Assembly (NCBI GenBank): GCA_951799425.1
Contig: OX637396.1
Coordinates: 37,130,701 to 37,194,700, forward strand
Source of the DNA: Ilex aquifolium
Taxonomy: Eukaryota; Streptophyta; Magnoliopsida; Aquifoliales; Aquifoliaceae
Length of the DNA stretch: 64,000 bases
Direction of reading: 5' to 3'
Shown here: positions 1-11,432 of the stretch, piece after piece
Position numbering within the stretch: the stretch's first letter is position 1
Layout of the letters: every line of letters begins with the position of its first letter
Notes under the pieces: model-generated
Database searches by the model: none
Seen by the model: the letters and a program-made list of their open reading frames with translations, nothing else
Told to the model about the DNA's origin: nothing
Translations under genes and position numbers: made by a program

Positions 1-437
1 TAATTATAAATTTATTACGTAATACATAAATATGATCAAAAAATAATTTGAATAATTTCTTATCAAATTTTTACCCAAATTTTGGTCAAATAATTACCAA
101 ATTATACAATTTTGATCATGAACTATTTAAATATTGGTCAAGAGCTACATATATTACATATTTTTTTGGTCAAGAGTTATCCAAATTATTTTTTAACCAT
201 ATTTAAATATTACTAGACAAGTTTATGATAAAAAATCTTTAACAATTTTGATGTTGTCTGCTTGAGAGACCACATAAAAATATATTCAATACTTCAGGAA
301 TCAAAATAATGCAATTAAAATATTAGAGATTAAAATAAAATAAACTCTATACTTTGAACACCTCTCGTGCAATTAAACAAAAAAAAATTAATTTTGTTTT
401 TTCCAAGCCCTTTAAGTCAATCACAGATTGACCATCA
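1..437 (+). promoter_or_regulatory. Upstream region of RLK-A, shortened relative to RLK-B
   Basis: AT-rich DNA aligning with the RLK-B upstream region. Immediately before the start codon it lacks about 177 bp that RLK-B has (16,632-16,808), including the TATA-like stretch and most of the presumed leader. I see no convincing TATA box at the expected distance in this copy. It also lacks the MITE found upstream of RLK-B. Confidence 0.45.
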
Positions 438-3400
438 ATGGCTTCTTCATCTCTTTCCCATCTCCTCTCTCTGCTTCTCCTTCTTCTTCATCTTCATGTC
501 CTTCCAGCAGTGTTAGCACTCAGTAAATCTGATTGTGACATTAGTCTGGACTCATCTCTATCAGCAGGAGACAACAAATTTCTTTGGAAATCTCGATCAG
601 GTGAATTTGCCTTTGGATTTCTTAGTCTTGGAGGACCACAAGCTGATGAAGATCTCTTCCTTCTAGCCATCTGGTTTGCTAAAATACCTGAGCTGACTGT
701 AGTTTGGTCAAGGAATGAAAATCCAGTGCCCCGAGGATCAAAAGTCATTCTAACCAATGATGAGGAGCTTATCCTCTATGATAGCAAAAACACAGAGATT
801 TGGAAGGCAAATTCAAGTTCAACCAATAATAACAAACCCACTTGTGCTGCTATGCTTGACTCAGGTATGTATATATAGATGTACAATTAAGTATGAATCA
901 TTAAAAAAAAAAATGTATGATTTTATATTGTGGATGTGAGTCTTAGAATCAAACCACGTTGTATAAGACTCTATTTAGTAATGTAATCAGAACTGGACCG
1001 ATAATCGAACCGTTAGGAAGATCGGGTCAATAATTCATTGATTTAATCGTTGAGTTAATCAGTTGAATCGGTCATATAACAAAAAATAAAAAAATATATA
1101 AAAATTATAAAACGTAATATTTTAACTAAAACATATGAAAAATAATATATAATTGCTCAAATAAAATACATTAAATGCATTTTCTATGGAATTCAAACAT
1201 GCAAAAACAAAAGAGAGTAAGAGAATCGTCTTTGTGTGTGTGTGTGTGAGAGTGAGAGAGTGAGATACAGAGGGGGGTTACAGTTACAGGCACTCAGGCA
1301 GCAAAGGAGAAGGGAGGAGGAGGAGACTCAGAAGTTAGCTAGATTGCTGAGTGAGAGGAGACTGAGTCAAATCGACTGCTTGATCTAGAACAGAGGAGGA
1401 GCTGGTCTGGTCGCCTGAGTTGTTCGTTGTTGCCTGAGTTTCATCGTTTGTCGTCGTATTTCGTCGCCTGCGAGTCAAGATTGAAGGAAGCACGTGGGAT
1501 GGAATTGCAGATTTAGGGCAAAATTGCCAAAAAAAAGAGGATTTTTTTTTAATATTATTTAAAATCTAACCATCTGATTTACCGGTTTGATCAAAAAATT
1601 GGCCGATTTAACGGTTTTCTTCCTGTTCGACTGTTTATACGGTTCAACTCAAGAATCGAACCAACTTAGGTCCTGGTTCATGGTTGGACTGGTCTGACCG
1701 GTCAATCTGGCCCGATTCTGAAAACAATATTTTTAGTTTGTGTCTAAAAAAACAATATTAAAATTTTTTTTTGGGGAAGAATTTTAGGAAAGTATATTTT
1801 GGTATTTTTTGTGTAGCAAAACTTGTTTAGTTATATAATTCTAAAAACAGTTCTACAAAATAGAAAACAATAAAACTTGTTTAAACAGTAACTCAAAAAA
1901 CAATGAAAACAAAAATGTGGTAGTGGTAGACGTCGTGGTGGTGGTGGAAGTATGGTGGTGGGATGGAAGTACGATGCTTTCTAAATTCTAAAAATATTAT
2001 TTTAAAAAATACATAAAACAACCCTAACTTGTTATATAAATTTACCTTTTTTTATTCTCAGTTTTCAAAAAACAAAAACAAAAAATGGTTAGTCAAATAA
2101 TTTTTCTCCCCGAAACTATTTTCAAAAGCTGTTTTTTAAAATGCAAATCAAACATAACCTTTTATTTTTCAATTTCATTTTCTCTTTTTCATTCTCTTAG
2201 TTAAATTTCATCATGGTATCAAAGTAAGCCGATCAAACTTTGCTAGATCATACAAATATAGAAATGACATATGTGCAATCAATAATGAATAGTGAAATCT
2301 AGCCTTTTCATGTTCGGTGTGTTGTGAATATAGGTCTTAAAAACGAACCACAAGGGACTAGGGTGGGCACACATGCCCACAGTCATTTCTTAACAGTATT
2401 GATATAAATCTGGTTTTTTAATATTTTTAATTATGCCTATCGTATGCGTACCATATATTTTATTATTATGGACCCTTATATATATACTAGTTATTGTCTG
2501 TGCATGAAGACACAGAATAATAAAAAATTATAAATAATAAACATATTTGTATTCATATCCAAAATCAAATCACAAATATAGAGGAGAGATAAATGAATTT
2601 AAACATCGGTTGTAGTGGGTGTGAGAGGTGGTGGTGGTAAGAGACGGTGATGGTTGTGGTGGTGGCGGCGGCGGCGGTGATGTCGGTGGTGGTGGCGGTG
2701 GTGATGGTGGTGGCGGTGGTGGTGGTGGCGACGGTGGTGGCGACGGTGGTGGCGGTGGAGGCGGTGATGGTGGCGACGATGGTGGTGGTGGCGGCGGCGA
2801 CGGTGGTGGTGGTGGCGACGGTGGTGGCGGTGGCGATGGTGGTTTAGTTGTGGCGACGATGGCGATGGCGATGACGATGTCGGTGGTGGTGACGGCGATG
2901 GCGGCAGTGGTGGTGGTGACGACGATGGTGGCGGCGACGACGGTGGTGGTGGAGGCGGTGGTGGCGATGGTGGTGGTAATGGCGGCGGCGACTGTGGTGG
3001 TGGCGGCGACGGTGATGGTAGAGGTAGTGGTGGTGGGGGTAGAGGTAATGGTGGGGCGGTTTCAAACACTATTTTTTTTTTTAAAGTACTTATGAGAAAT
3101 AATTTTTAGAAGTACTTTTAGAAAGTCACTCCAAACACACTCTTAGGGGTCTATTTTTCCTATTAAATTTAGGGAGTTAATATTAGCCGTTAGATTAACT
3201 TTAAAGTAAAATTTAAAGCGACCAGAACCGCGAAAAACAAAAGTCATTTTATTTATCTTTTGAAATTTGAATTGTAAGCTAGTTATTGCCTGTGCCTAAA
3301 GGCTAAGAGTAATAAAAAATTGTAAACAATAAATATATTTGTATTCATATCCAAAATTAAATCACAGAATAGAGGAGAGATAAATGAATTTAAGTATCGG

Positions 3401-6400
3401 TTGTAGTGGGGGTGAGAGGTGGTGGTGGTAGGAGATTGTGATGGTTGTGGTGGGTGGCAATGATCGTGGTGGCGTTGACGACGGTGGTGGTGGTGGTGGT
3501 GGCGGCGATGGCGATGGCGATGGCGATGGCGATGGCGATGGCGATGGCGGTGGTGGTGACGACGACGGCGGTAGTGGTGGTGGCTGCGGCAGCTATGGTG
3601 GTCGTGGTGGCGGCGATGCGGTGGTAATGGTGGTGGTGGTGGCGACGATGATGGTGGTGGTGGCGGCGATTCCGATGACGATAGCGGTGGTGATGGTGAT
3701 GGCAACGACGGCGACAGTGGTGGTGGTGGCGGCTGCGACGGCGATGGTGGGGGTGGCGGCAGCGGTGGTGGCTACGACGACGATGGTGATGGTGACGACG
3801 ACGGTAGTGGTGGCGACGACGACGGTGGTGATGGTGACGACGGTGGTGGTGGTGGTGGCGGCGACCGGGGGGTGGTGGTAGTGGTGGTAAAAAATGGTAA
3901 ATAATAAACATATTTGTATTCATGTCTAAAATCAAATCACAAACATAGATGAGAGATAAATGAATTTAAGCATCGATTGTAGTGGGGGTGAGAGGTGGTG
4001 GTGGTAGGAGACGGTGATGGTTGTGGTGGGTGGCAATGACCGTGGTGGCAGTGGTGGTGGTGGTGGTAGTGATGGTGGTGGTGATGGTGGTGGTGGCAGT
4101 GGTGGTGGCGGCGGCGATGACATCGGTGACGGCGAAAGTGGTGGCGGCGGCGACGGCGACGGCGACGGTGGTGGTGGCGGCGATGGTGGCTGTGGGGGTG
4201 GCGGCTACGACGGCGGCGGCGGGTAGCGGTTACGACGGCAGCGGCGGCGGTGGTGGTGGTGGTGGCGGCGGTGGGGGTGGCGATGGTGGCCGTGGTGGTG
4301 GTGATAGTGGCCGTGGTGGCGGCGACGGCGGTGGTGGTGGCGGCGACGGCGGTGATGGTGGTGGTAGTGGCGGCGACGGCGGTTGCAGCGACGTTGGTGG
4401 TGGTGGCGGCGACGGCGGTGGCAGCAGCGACGGCGGTGGCAGCAGCAGCGGCGGTGATGGTGGTGGTGGCAGCGGTGGTGGTGGCGGTGGCGGCGATGGC
4501 GATGACGGCGAAGGCGATGGCGGCGGCGGTGGTGGTGGTGGCGATGACGGCGGTGGTGGTGGTGTGGGCAATGGGGTGGTGGTGGTGGCGATAGTGGTGG
4601 TGGCAGTAGTGGTAGTGGCGGCGATGGTGGTGGTGGCGGCGGTGGTGGTGGTAGAGGTAGTGGTGAGACTGTTTCAAACACTATTTTTTTTTTTTAAAGT
4701 ACTTATGAGAAATAGTTTCTATAAGTACTTTTAAAAAATCACTTCAAAGTCCAAACACACCCTTAGGGGCCTATTTTTCCTATTAAATTTAGGGTGTTAA
4801 TTTAGCCGTTAGATTAATTTTAAAGAAAAATTTAAAACAATCTGAACCGCGAAAACCAAAAGTCATTTTGTTTATCTTTTAAAATTTGAATTGTAAACTA
4901 CTTTATTTTATAGAATAGTTATTGTCTGTGCCTGAAGGCACAGAGTAAAAAAAAATGGTAAATAATAAACATATTTGTATTCATATCCAAAATCAAATCA
5001 CAAACATAGATGAGAGATAAATGAATTTAAACATCAGTTGTAGTGGAGGTGAGAGGTGGTGGTGGTAGGAGACGGTGATGGTTGTGGTAGGTGACAATGA
5101 CCGTGGTGGCGGCGGAGGCGGGGGTGGTGATGGTGGCGACGGCGATGGCATCGTTGGCGGCGACGGTGGTGATAGTGGTGGTGGTGGCGGCGGCGACGAC
5201 GGTGATAGTGGTGGCGGTGTTGGCGGCGGTGGGGGCAGCGATGACGGTGGCGGCGACGATGGTGGTAGTGGTGGCTGCGGTAGGGGCAGCGGCGGTGGTG
5301 GCGGCGGTGGTGGTGGTGGTGGCGGTGGCGATGGCGATGGCAGCGACGGCGGCGATGGTGGTGGTGGTGACGGTAGTGGTGGTGACGGTAGTGGGGGTGA
5401 TGGCGGTGGCGGTGGCGACGACGACGACGACGGTGGTGGTGGTGGCGGTGGCAACGGTGATGGTAGTGGCGGTGGTGGCAGTGGTGGCGGTGGTGGTGGT
5501 AGAGGTAGTGGTGGTGGCGGTGATGGTGGTAGAGGTAGTGGTGGGGTAGTTTCAAACACTATTTTTTTTTTTTTTAAAAGTAGTTATGAGAAATAATTTA
5601 TAGAAGTATTTTTAAAAAGTATTTCCAAACACACCCTTAGGGCTCTATTTTTCTAATTAAATTTAGGGTGTTAATATTAGCCGTTAGATTAACTTTAAAG
5701 TAAAATTTAAAACGATATCAATCGCGAAAAGTAAAAGTCATTTTGTTTATCTTTTGAGATTTGAATTGTAAATTACTTTATTATATAAATATATTAATTT
5801 TTTGGCACATTTCAGACACGGATGAGTTAAAACAGGCCAATGAACATATTGGTTGGTTATAGTGCTCACCCAAGAGCGAAATGTTGGCTCCGTCCCTGAC
5901 TATCTGTCTTCAATTTTCTCTCTTCAATCCATTCTTATATACTTTTCAAAAAATCCATTCTTATATCAAATTTATGGCAGGAAACTTGGTGCAGTTTTGA
6001 GTGTGGTGGATGTAGGTCTTTCTCTCATTCATTGTCTTGTTTATAATATTTATGGCAGGCAACTTTGTGCTTATAAACGAGGATTCTACTCCAGCATGGG
6101 AGAGCTTCAATGAGCCTACTGATACAATCTTGCCAGGCCAGACATTAAAAATGTACAGTTCCCTCAAATCTCGCCAGTCAAACACAAGTTACACCAACGG
6201 GCGCTTCCAGCTCCGTATGCAGGGTGATGGCAATCTTGTGCTTTACACTGTCTCTCTCCCAACAGAAGTCATCTATGATGCTTATTGGGCTACTGATACA
6301 TGGAAGCCCAATTCCGAAACCCAATTGATCTTTAATACGGCTGGATACATTTATGTTGAACAAGGGAAACAAAATGTATTCAATCTCACACAAAAAGACG

Positions 6401-8070
6401 AGGGTTTGAGCCATGATAATTATCTGATAGCCAGGATTGATTATGATGGTGCATTTAGACAATATAAGCATCTGAGAAATAGCTACACCATGGGCGTTGG
6501 AAGCTGTAGTTCATCCTGGTCTGTCATTGAAACGTATCCACAAGACGTGTGCATGATCATGGAAAATCTAGGCAGTGGGGCTTGTGGATTCAATAGTTAT
6601 TGTGTCAATAATAATGGGAGGCCAAATTGTTCGTGCCCTGAAGGGTACTCTTTCTTGGATCCATTTAACCATCACATAGGCTGCAAACCAAATTTTCAAT
6701 TGCCTAGCTGTCAGAAAGATGGATGGGAAACAAAGATTGATCTCATAGAATTCAAAGAATTGAGTAACACAGATTGGCCCTTGACTGATTATGAACTTCA
6801 GACCGGGGCAAAAGTTGATAAGGAGACATGTAAACAGTATTGCCTCAGTGACTGTTTCTGTGCAGCTGTGATACATAATGGGAATAATTGCTGGAAGAAA
6901 AAATTTCCTCTTTCCAATGGAAGACAATCTTTAAGTGTTAATAGAACTGCTCTGATCAAGGTACCTATAGGAGATGCAAATCAAAGGCAACATAAAAAAG
7001 ACAAGTCCACATTGATCCTTGTCGGGTCACTACTACTTGGCAGCTCTGTGTTTCTTAATTTCCTTCTGTTGTTAGTTGTATCTGTGGTGGTTTTCATCTC
7101 GTATCGTAAGAAAATGCAGGATTTGCAGTCTAGTATGAACACGTTTGGGATGAATGTAAGAAGGTACACATACAAAGAGCTGGAAGGGGCAACTGGTGGG
7201 TTCAACTCCAAGCAACAACTGGGGAAAGGTGGTTTTGGAACGGTTTACAAAGGTGTTTTGCCATCAGATTCAAAGAGGTTTGTAGCTGTGAAGAAATTGG
7301 ATAAGATAGCACAAGAAGGCGAGAAGGAATTCAGAACAGAAGTAAATGTAATTGGTCAAACTCACCACAAGAATTTAGTCCGTTTGCTTGGTTACTGCGA
7401 TGAGGGGGAGAACCGTCTCTTAGTATACGAGTACATGAACAATGGGTCCTTAGCAAGCCTTCTGTTTGGGATCTCCAGGCCAGATTGGAACCACAGAGTT
7501 CAAATTGCATTCGGAGTTGCAAGAGGGTTAATGTACTTACACGAAGAGTGCAGCACACAGATCATCCATTGTGATATAAAGCCTCAGAACATACTCTTAG
7601 ATGAGAACTTTACTCCTAGAATTTCAGATTTTGGACTAGCAAAGCCCTTGTTGGTTGACCAAAGTCGAGCAGCACGGACAGCCATAAAAGGGACAATCGG
7701 TTACTTTGCACCCGAATGGTTTACGAAAGTGTTTATCACAGTTAAAGTTGATGTCTACAGTTTCGGGGCAATGTTACTAGAGATCATTTGTTGCAAGTCA
7801 AGCATTCAATTTGCAATGGCGCAAGAAGAGGAAGCACTAATAGATTGGGCCTATGATTGCTACTACAAAAAGAAGCTTGATAAGTTGGTTGAAAACGATG
7901 AAGAAGCAAGGAATGACATGAAGAGGCTAGAGAGGCTGGTGATGGTGGCAATTTGGTGCATTCAAGAGGATCCTTCACTAAGGCCCTCAATGAGAAAGGT
8001 TACACAAATGCTTGAGGGAGTGGTTGAAGTTTCTGTTCCTCCACGTCCCTCTGGTTTTAGTTCTTCTTGA
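438..8070 (+). CDS. RLK-A: G-type lectin S-receptor-like serine/threonine kinase (LECRK/RLK1 type)
   Basis: Plasma-membrane receptor kinase of the class that senses microbial or wound cues through a mannose-type bulb lectin ectodomain. Exons 438-864 and 6059-8070 join within a Gly codon of the lectin motif DSGNFVL and give 812 residues. Order: signal peptide 1-27 ending AVLA; B-lectin about 30-150; cysteine-rich SLG/EGF-like part about 300-350; PAN-like part about 360-440 (CKQYCLSDCFC near 400); one membrane span about 460-491; kinase about 525-800 with GKGGFGTV at 531, Lys554, HCDIKPQN at 646-653, DFG at 666 and APEW at 693. Cys before the catalytic Asp makes it a non-RD kinase. No coding break is visible. 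The 5.2-kb intron carries a Helitron array. Such genes are usually intronless, so the intron is notable. Ligand unknown. Confidence 0.9.
980..1728. mobile_element. MULE-like MITE in intron 1 of RLK-A
   Basis: Imperfect terminal inverted repeats: the left end AATGTAATCAGAAC pairs with the reverse complement of the right end TTCTGAAAACAAT. Flanking 9-mers CTATTTAGT and ATTTTTAGT match at 7 of 9 positions, the target size of Mutator-like elements. Subterminal DNA is rich in GAACCGG-like motifs on both strands. The same element sits at the same place in RLK-B (17,364-18,091), so it predates the duplication. No transposase. Confidence 0.55.
2487..3277 (-). mobile_element. Helitron unit A
   Basis: Minus-strand 3' end CTAG at 2487-2490 with a slightly diverged hairpin just inside. 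Triplet array about 2605-3060, then an A/T arm with the conserved AGCCGTTAGATTAACTTTAAA stretch in shortened form. The 5' terminus (TCTATAAAAT...) is missing where unit B abuts. Confidence 0.7.
3279..3888 (-). mobile_element. Helitron unit B (lacks its 5' arm)
   Basis: Starts with CTAG at 3279-3282 and a decayed hairpin. The triplet array runs to about 3888 and then passes directly into the 3' arm of unit C, without a 5' end for B or a hairpin/CTAG end for C. An unequal exchange between units is the simplest explanation. Confidence 0.65.
3889..4914 (-). mobile_element. Helitron unit C
   Basis: Has the full array (about 3990-4665) and the complete 5' arm, ending on the plus strand at TTTTATAGA, i.e. 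minus-strand 5' TCTATAAAATAAAG at 4914. Its 3' terminus is lost at the junction with unit B. Confidence 0.7.
4915..5788 (-). mobile_element. Helitron unit D
   Basis: The 3' hairpin is perfect (stem CTGTGCCT/AGGCACAG, near 4925-4942). Its end lies directly against the 5' TC of unit C, a head-to-tail junction with only one or two bases between. The triplet array is about 5050-5550. The 5' end merges into (TA)n DNA near 5788. Confidence 0.7.
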
Positions 8071-8290
8071 ACTATTAGCCTTTCATTTTATCAGACCATT
8101 TGTGTAAACATATGCAATTTTTATGGTTCCCCAATTAAGAATTGATTCTTGAAAGCTTTTCTTTTATTTATACATGTAAGTTTTATTGAAGAAATCCTTT
8201 GTTAATTCTCAATAATTCCAGAAGAGCTTTATCTCTGTGTGTGTGACTATCGATTTTTTCTTTTCTTTTTCGTAATCTGGCAAACTATTC

Positions 8291-9437
8291 TGATGGGACA
8301 CTTCTGAGACAGAGGCAGATCGTGACACTAGACCTCGAAACCGAGGACATCCTTCCCTCTGACAAAGCCACATGTCCCCGGCACCAAGGGTTTTTAGCCT
8401 CCTTAATAAAGGGCACGTGTCCGTGGCCATAAGGTGTCCTCAGAGCTGAGGAAAGTTGCTCTCAGACGGCGAGGTTCCCTCGGCATCAAGGAAATCCCCA
8501 TTCTCTCGCAAACTACGAACCCTCGGCTTCGAGAGTACCTCCACTCCAAGACATCCACGTGCCCTCGGCGCCGAGGGATCCTAGCTGGGACTGTGGCCCT
8601 ACCACATGGCTCTACCGCTTGACAACTAGTCAATCTCAGCTAGACTAGGAATCATGAGAGTACTCTGCACAAGGGGGTCAGAATGGCAAGTACTCTGCAC
8701 AAGGGGGAGTAGGACGAGTGGCATAAAGTACACGATGAGAGGCGAACAGACGAAAATGCCCCTACTGGCATGCGGCTATTATAGGCAAGCATTTAATGAA
8801 TCCTCAACTGATGAGACATCTACAATGATGCGAGAAGCCAAAAAGAGATGAGATATTAAATGCTCCAGCATCAGGACATTTAATGATTCATCCTTGAAGA
8901 AAGAGCATTAACTGCACTGGGATCCGAGCATTTAATGTCCTTGCATAGAAGGAGCAGCATTGATTGCTTGGGGATCCGAGCAATTAATAATAGGGTCTTC
9001 CCCACACAAAATAGGGGCCACACTGTCCCATCTCTGAATACTATCTACTATCTAGGCTATCAACAATGATGAGTCCGGATGGGTATAAATAGCTCCCAAA
9101 AATACATATCAAAGGTACGCAAAATTATCTCTCAAGAACACAAAATAGTGCTTTTCTTCTTCCCCTCTCTCAAAGAACTGACTTGATCGTTGGAGGGGAT
9201 ACGCCGGAAAACACTCCGGCACCCTTTCTAACCTGTTTTCTGTGTGCTAGGAAACCATTGTGGACCCATCCGGAAGGATCGAGCGACCCATAGAAACAAT
9301 TCATCACCACTCCGTAGGCCCTTTTGGCCCTTTCAACCCTTTTCTTGCTACGGAAGTTTCGATGCTCGAAGCCAGTACGAGTTCACCAAGGGAGAGATAT
9401 GTCATTTACAACTATTGTGCGAAAATCACTGCGCACA
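8291..9437. mobile_element. Solo LTR (fossil), TSD TATTC, private to copy A
   Basis: Begins TGATGGGACAC, ends ACTGCGCACA, and is flanked by the 5-bp duplication TATTC (8286-8290 and 9438-9442). Copy B shows the unoccupied site near 21,345. A TATA-like GGGTATAAATAG near 9090 fits an LTR promoter. No internal coding region remains, so it is read as a solo LTR, probably Ty3/gypsy. It is younger than the segmental duplication. Confidence 0.75.
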
Positions 9438-9442
9438 TATTC

Positions 9443-11432
9443 AATTAAGCTGAACTTTGATTACAATCAAGATAGAAGTATATATCTGTAAGTTGTATTG
9501 TAGAATCTACTATCCAAAAAAAATTCTAATGAATTGTGTGCGTGTGTAACCGTCTGGCTTTTTTTAAACTATGGTTACAATCATGCCAAAAGTATGATCT
9601 CTAATTCATGAGGTCGACAGCAAAGAAAATTCATAGATGAGTACTGATCAATGACTCAATAAGTAGCCTCATTGGAGGACCTATGCCTGTACTTAAACTG
9701 ATCTACATCTTATTATAGCTTCATTGATGACCTCAATCTCTCTGAGGGACACCTCCTGGAGCCTATATGCGCAAAACAGATTGGCCCAGGATCGTAAACA
9801 TGGTAACCGTTACAAGCAGAAGTATTATGTACTGAGTACGACTTTGACAAAAGGTCCAAATGATTTCAAATAGTAGTGAAGTTTCTCATATCGAGGTTTT
9901 GGGAAAAGAATGATTCTTCAGCCATAGTAACTTATAGACCTACACTTTGTATAGCTTCAAGCATGCCTAAGGCTCCTAGTGACAGTTAAGCATAAACAAA
10001 TCGTATAAAACTCTATCGTGGGGTTGATGCTTGTGTTCTAATTAAACAAATTATCACCACCACATGAACACTACAAATAGCCATAACTAAATTGATAAAG
10101 GGAGAGAATCTTGACTTAGCATAACCTTAGGGGGTTAATACGACCACCCTCCAAGATTTAGAAAATTTCTTACGAGTTTGGAGTATTTACTAATTGATTC
10201 TAACAATTAGAAAAACTTTTCCCCATCCGCCCTCCTCCCCTAAATGTTTGAGACCTAACATTCTGCACATTGAAATCCATGTCTCGACTCTGTAACACCT
10301 CTGCATTACATATTGTCCATAAATTACAACTCGGAAGCTTGGAGTCCAAGGACAGAACCATGGACCATCAAGGAGTTCTTATGGATTGCCAAAATTTTGT
10401 ACCAGAAGCTTTTCCTCTCAGCAACCTCAATTGCTGGCCTTACAAGGAGGTGCGGCCACACACCCAACCCTCAGGAATTTGATACATCTGGTACTATTTC
10501 GAGCCATTTTCAGCCCCAAGTTTCCAAATTTAATGCCACAGAGGGCTGCATTGAAGATATGTCAATCTACAATGGCTCATGGATGGGACTTTCCCTATAG
10601 CCCAATGTAACAATCCGATTTCAAAGATTTGGAGCATACAACAACATGACAAGTCTAATGCCTTTGCAGCAATACATGAAGTTCCTCACTTTTCTTCTCT
10701 AGGCAATCTGGACTCCTAAATGAAACTTTGGCTTCATCTCAGTAGTAGTAGGGGGCCACTTGGGTGCCAATTATCGTGCCATAGGTTGGTGAGTTCGCCA
10801 TTCCCAGCTATTATGAACTACTAGTAGTCTCGTAAATTTCTTTCTTACGATAAATTCCATCAGTTCCATGAACAGGTTTGGGGGTCTTCATTTCCCATAA
10901 GCTTTTTATTCCTTGTAAGGTAGGTGTAGGATCCATTTACCCAATAAACTGTTTATCACTGGAAAGTAGCCATTAGTTCCTTAACTTTAGAGTAGTATTC
11001 CAATCTTTCACATCCTTCTGTTTTTGGTATGAGAGTCACTTGGTATAATGGTTAGTTTTTTTTATATTGCAAACAATACAATGTTTAATGTCTTTGCAGC
11101 TACATAATTCTCACAGTAAACTTACAAGAAGGATGTGAAATTGCACACTAAAACATGGTTCATAGAAGGAAAAAAAAAAAGTATTTTTCTCCAACTGAAA
11201 TATAAAAAAGCCAGATTATTAAATAGTACCAACTTCAATAAGTTTCTGCCACTGAAATTAGTCTCACAACAATCTTGTCTTTTTCATTACTAAACAGAAC
11301 TTCTTAAAGCTTCAGATTTTCAACGTCGTAGACACGGCCCCTTTCTGTCTCTCTCTCTCTCTGCACGTGATATAAGGCTGCGTAGATATGATCCTATCCA
11401 AACCATGGCAGTCTCGTGCACCGGGTCGTGCT
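9443..11432. other. Duplicated non-coding DNA behind RLK-A
   Basis: Closely matches 21,346-25,868 (without the solo LTR there). Short frames around 10,270-10,610 are not kept in the same frame and length in copy B, so I do not call a gene. A block near 11,262-11,395 including a (CT)n run is absent from copy B. Nothing recognisable as a protein family. Confidence 0.5.

Larger units (their letters stand above)
2487..5788 (-). mobile_element. Head-to-tail array of four related non-autonomous Helitrons in RLK-A intron 1
   Basis: Read on the minus strand, units end in a hairpin of the form CTGTGCCTTCAGGCACAG, about 11 nt, then CTAG followed by T in the flank. At least one begins with TCTATAAAATAAAGTAG. 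These are the Helitron hallmarks: 5' TC, 3' hairpin plus CTRR, insertion between A and T. The paralogous RLK-B intron has plain (TA)n DNA at this site (about 18,813-18,840), which is the empty site. Each unit has unique AT-rich arms around a long CCA/CCG-type triplet array. No Rep/helicase gene is present. Confidence 0.75.

Noticed and set aside
2599-5559. Many long Gly/Val/Ala-rich and Pro/His/Arg-rich reading frames on both strands
   Set aside because: They translate a (GGT/GGC/GAC)n triplet array in all six frames; no start context, domain or conservation. They lie inside Helitrons in an intron.
8209-9453. Short frames behind RLK-A
   Set aside because: Entirely within or overlapping a solo LTR with defined ends and target duplication; no family resemblance.
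10270-10610. Possible small protein, with counterpart at 22,178-22,522
   Set aside because: Frame and length are not kept between the two duplicates in spite of high DNA similarity.
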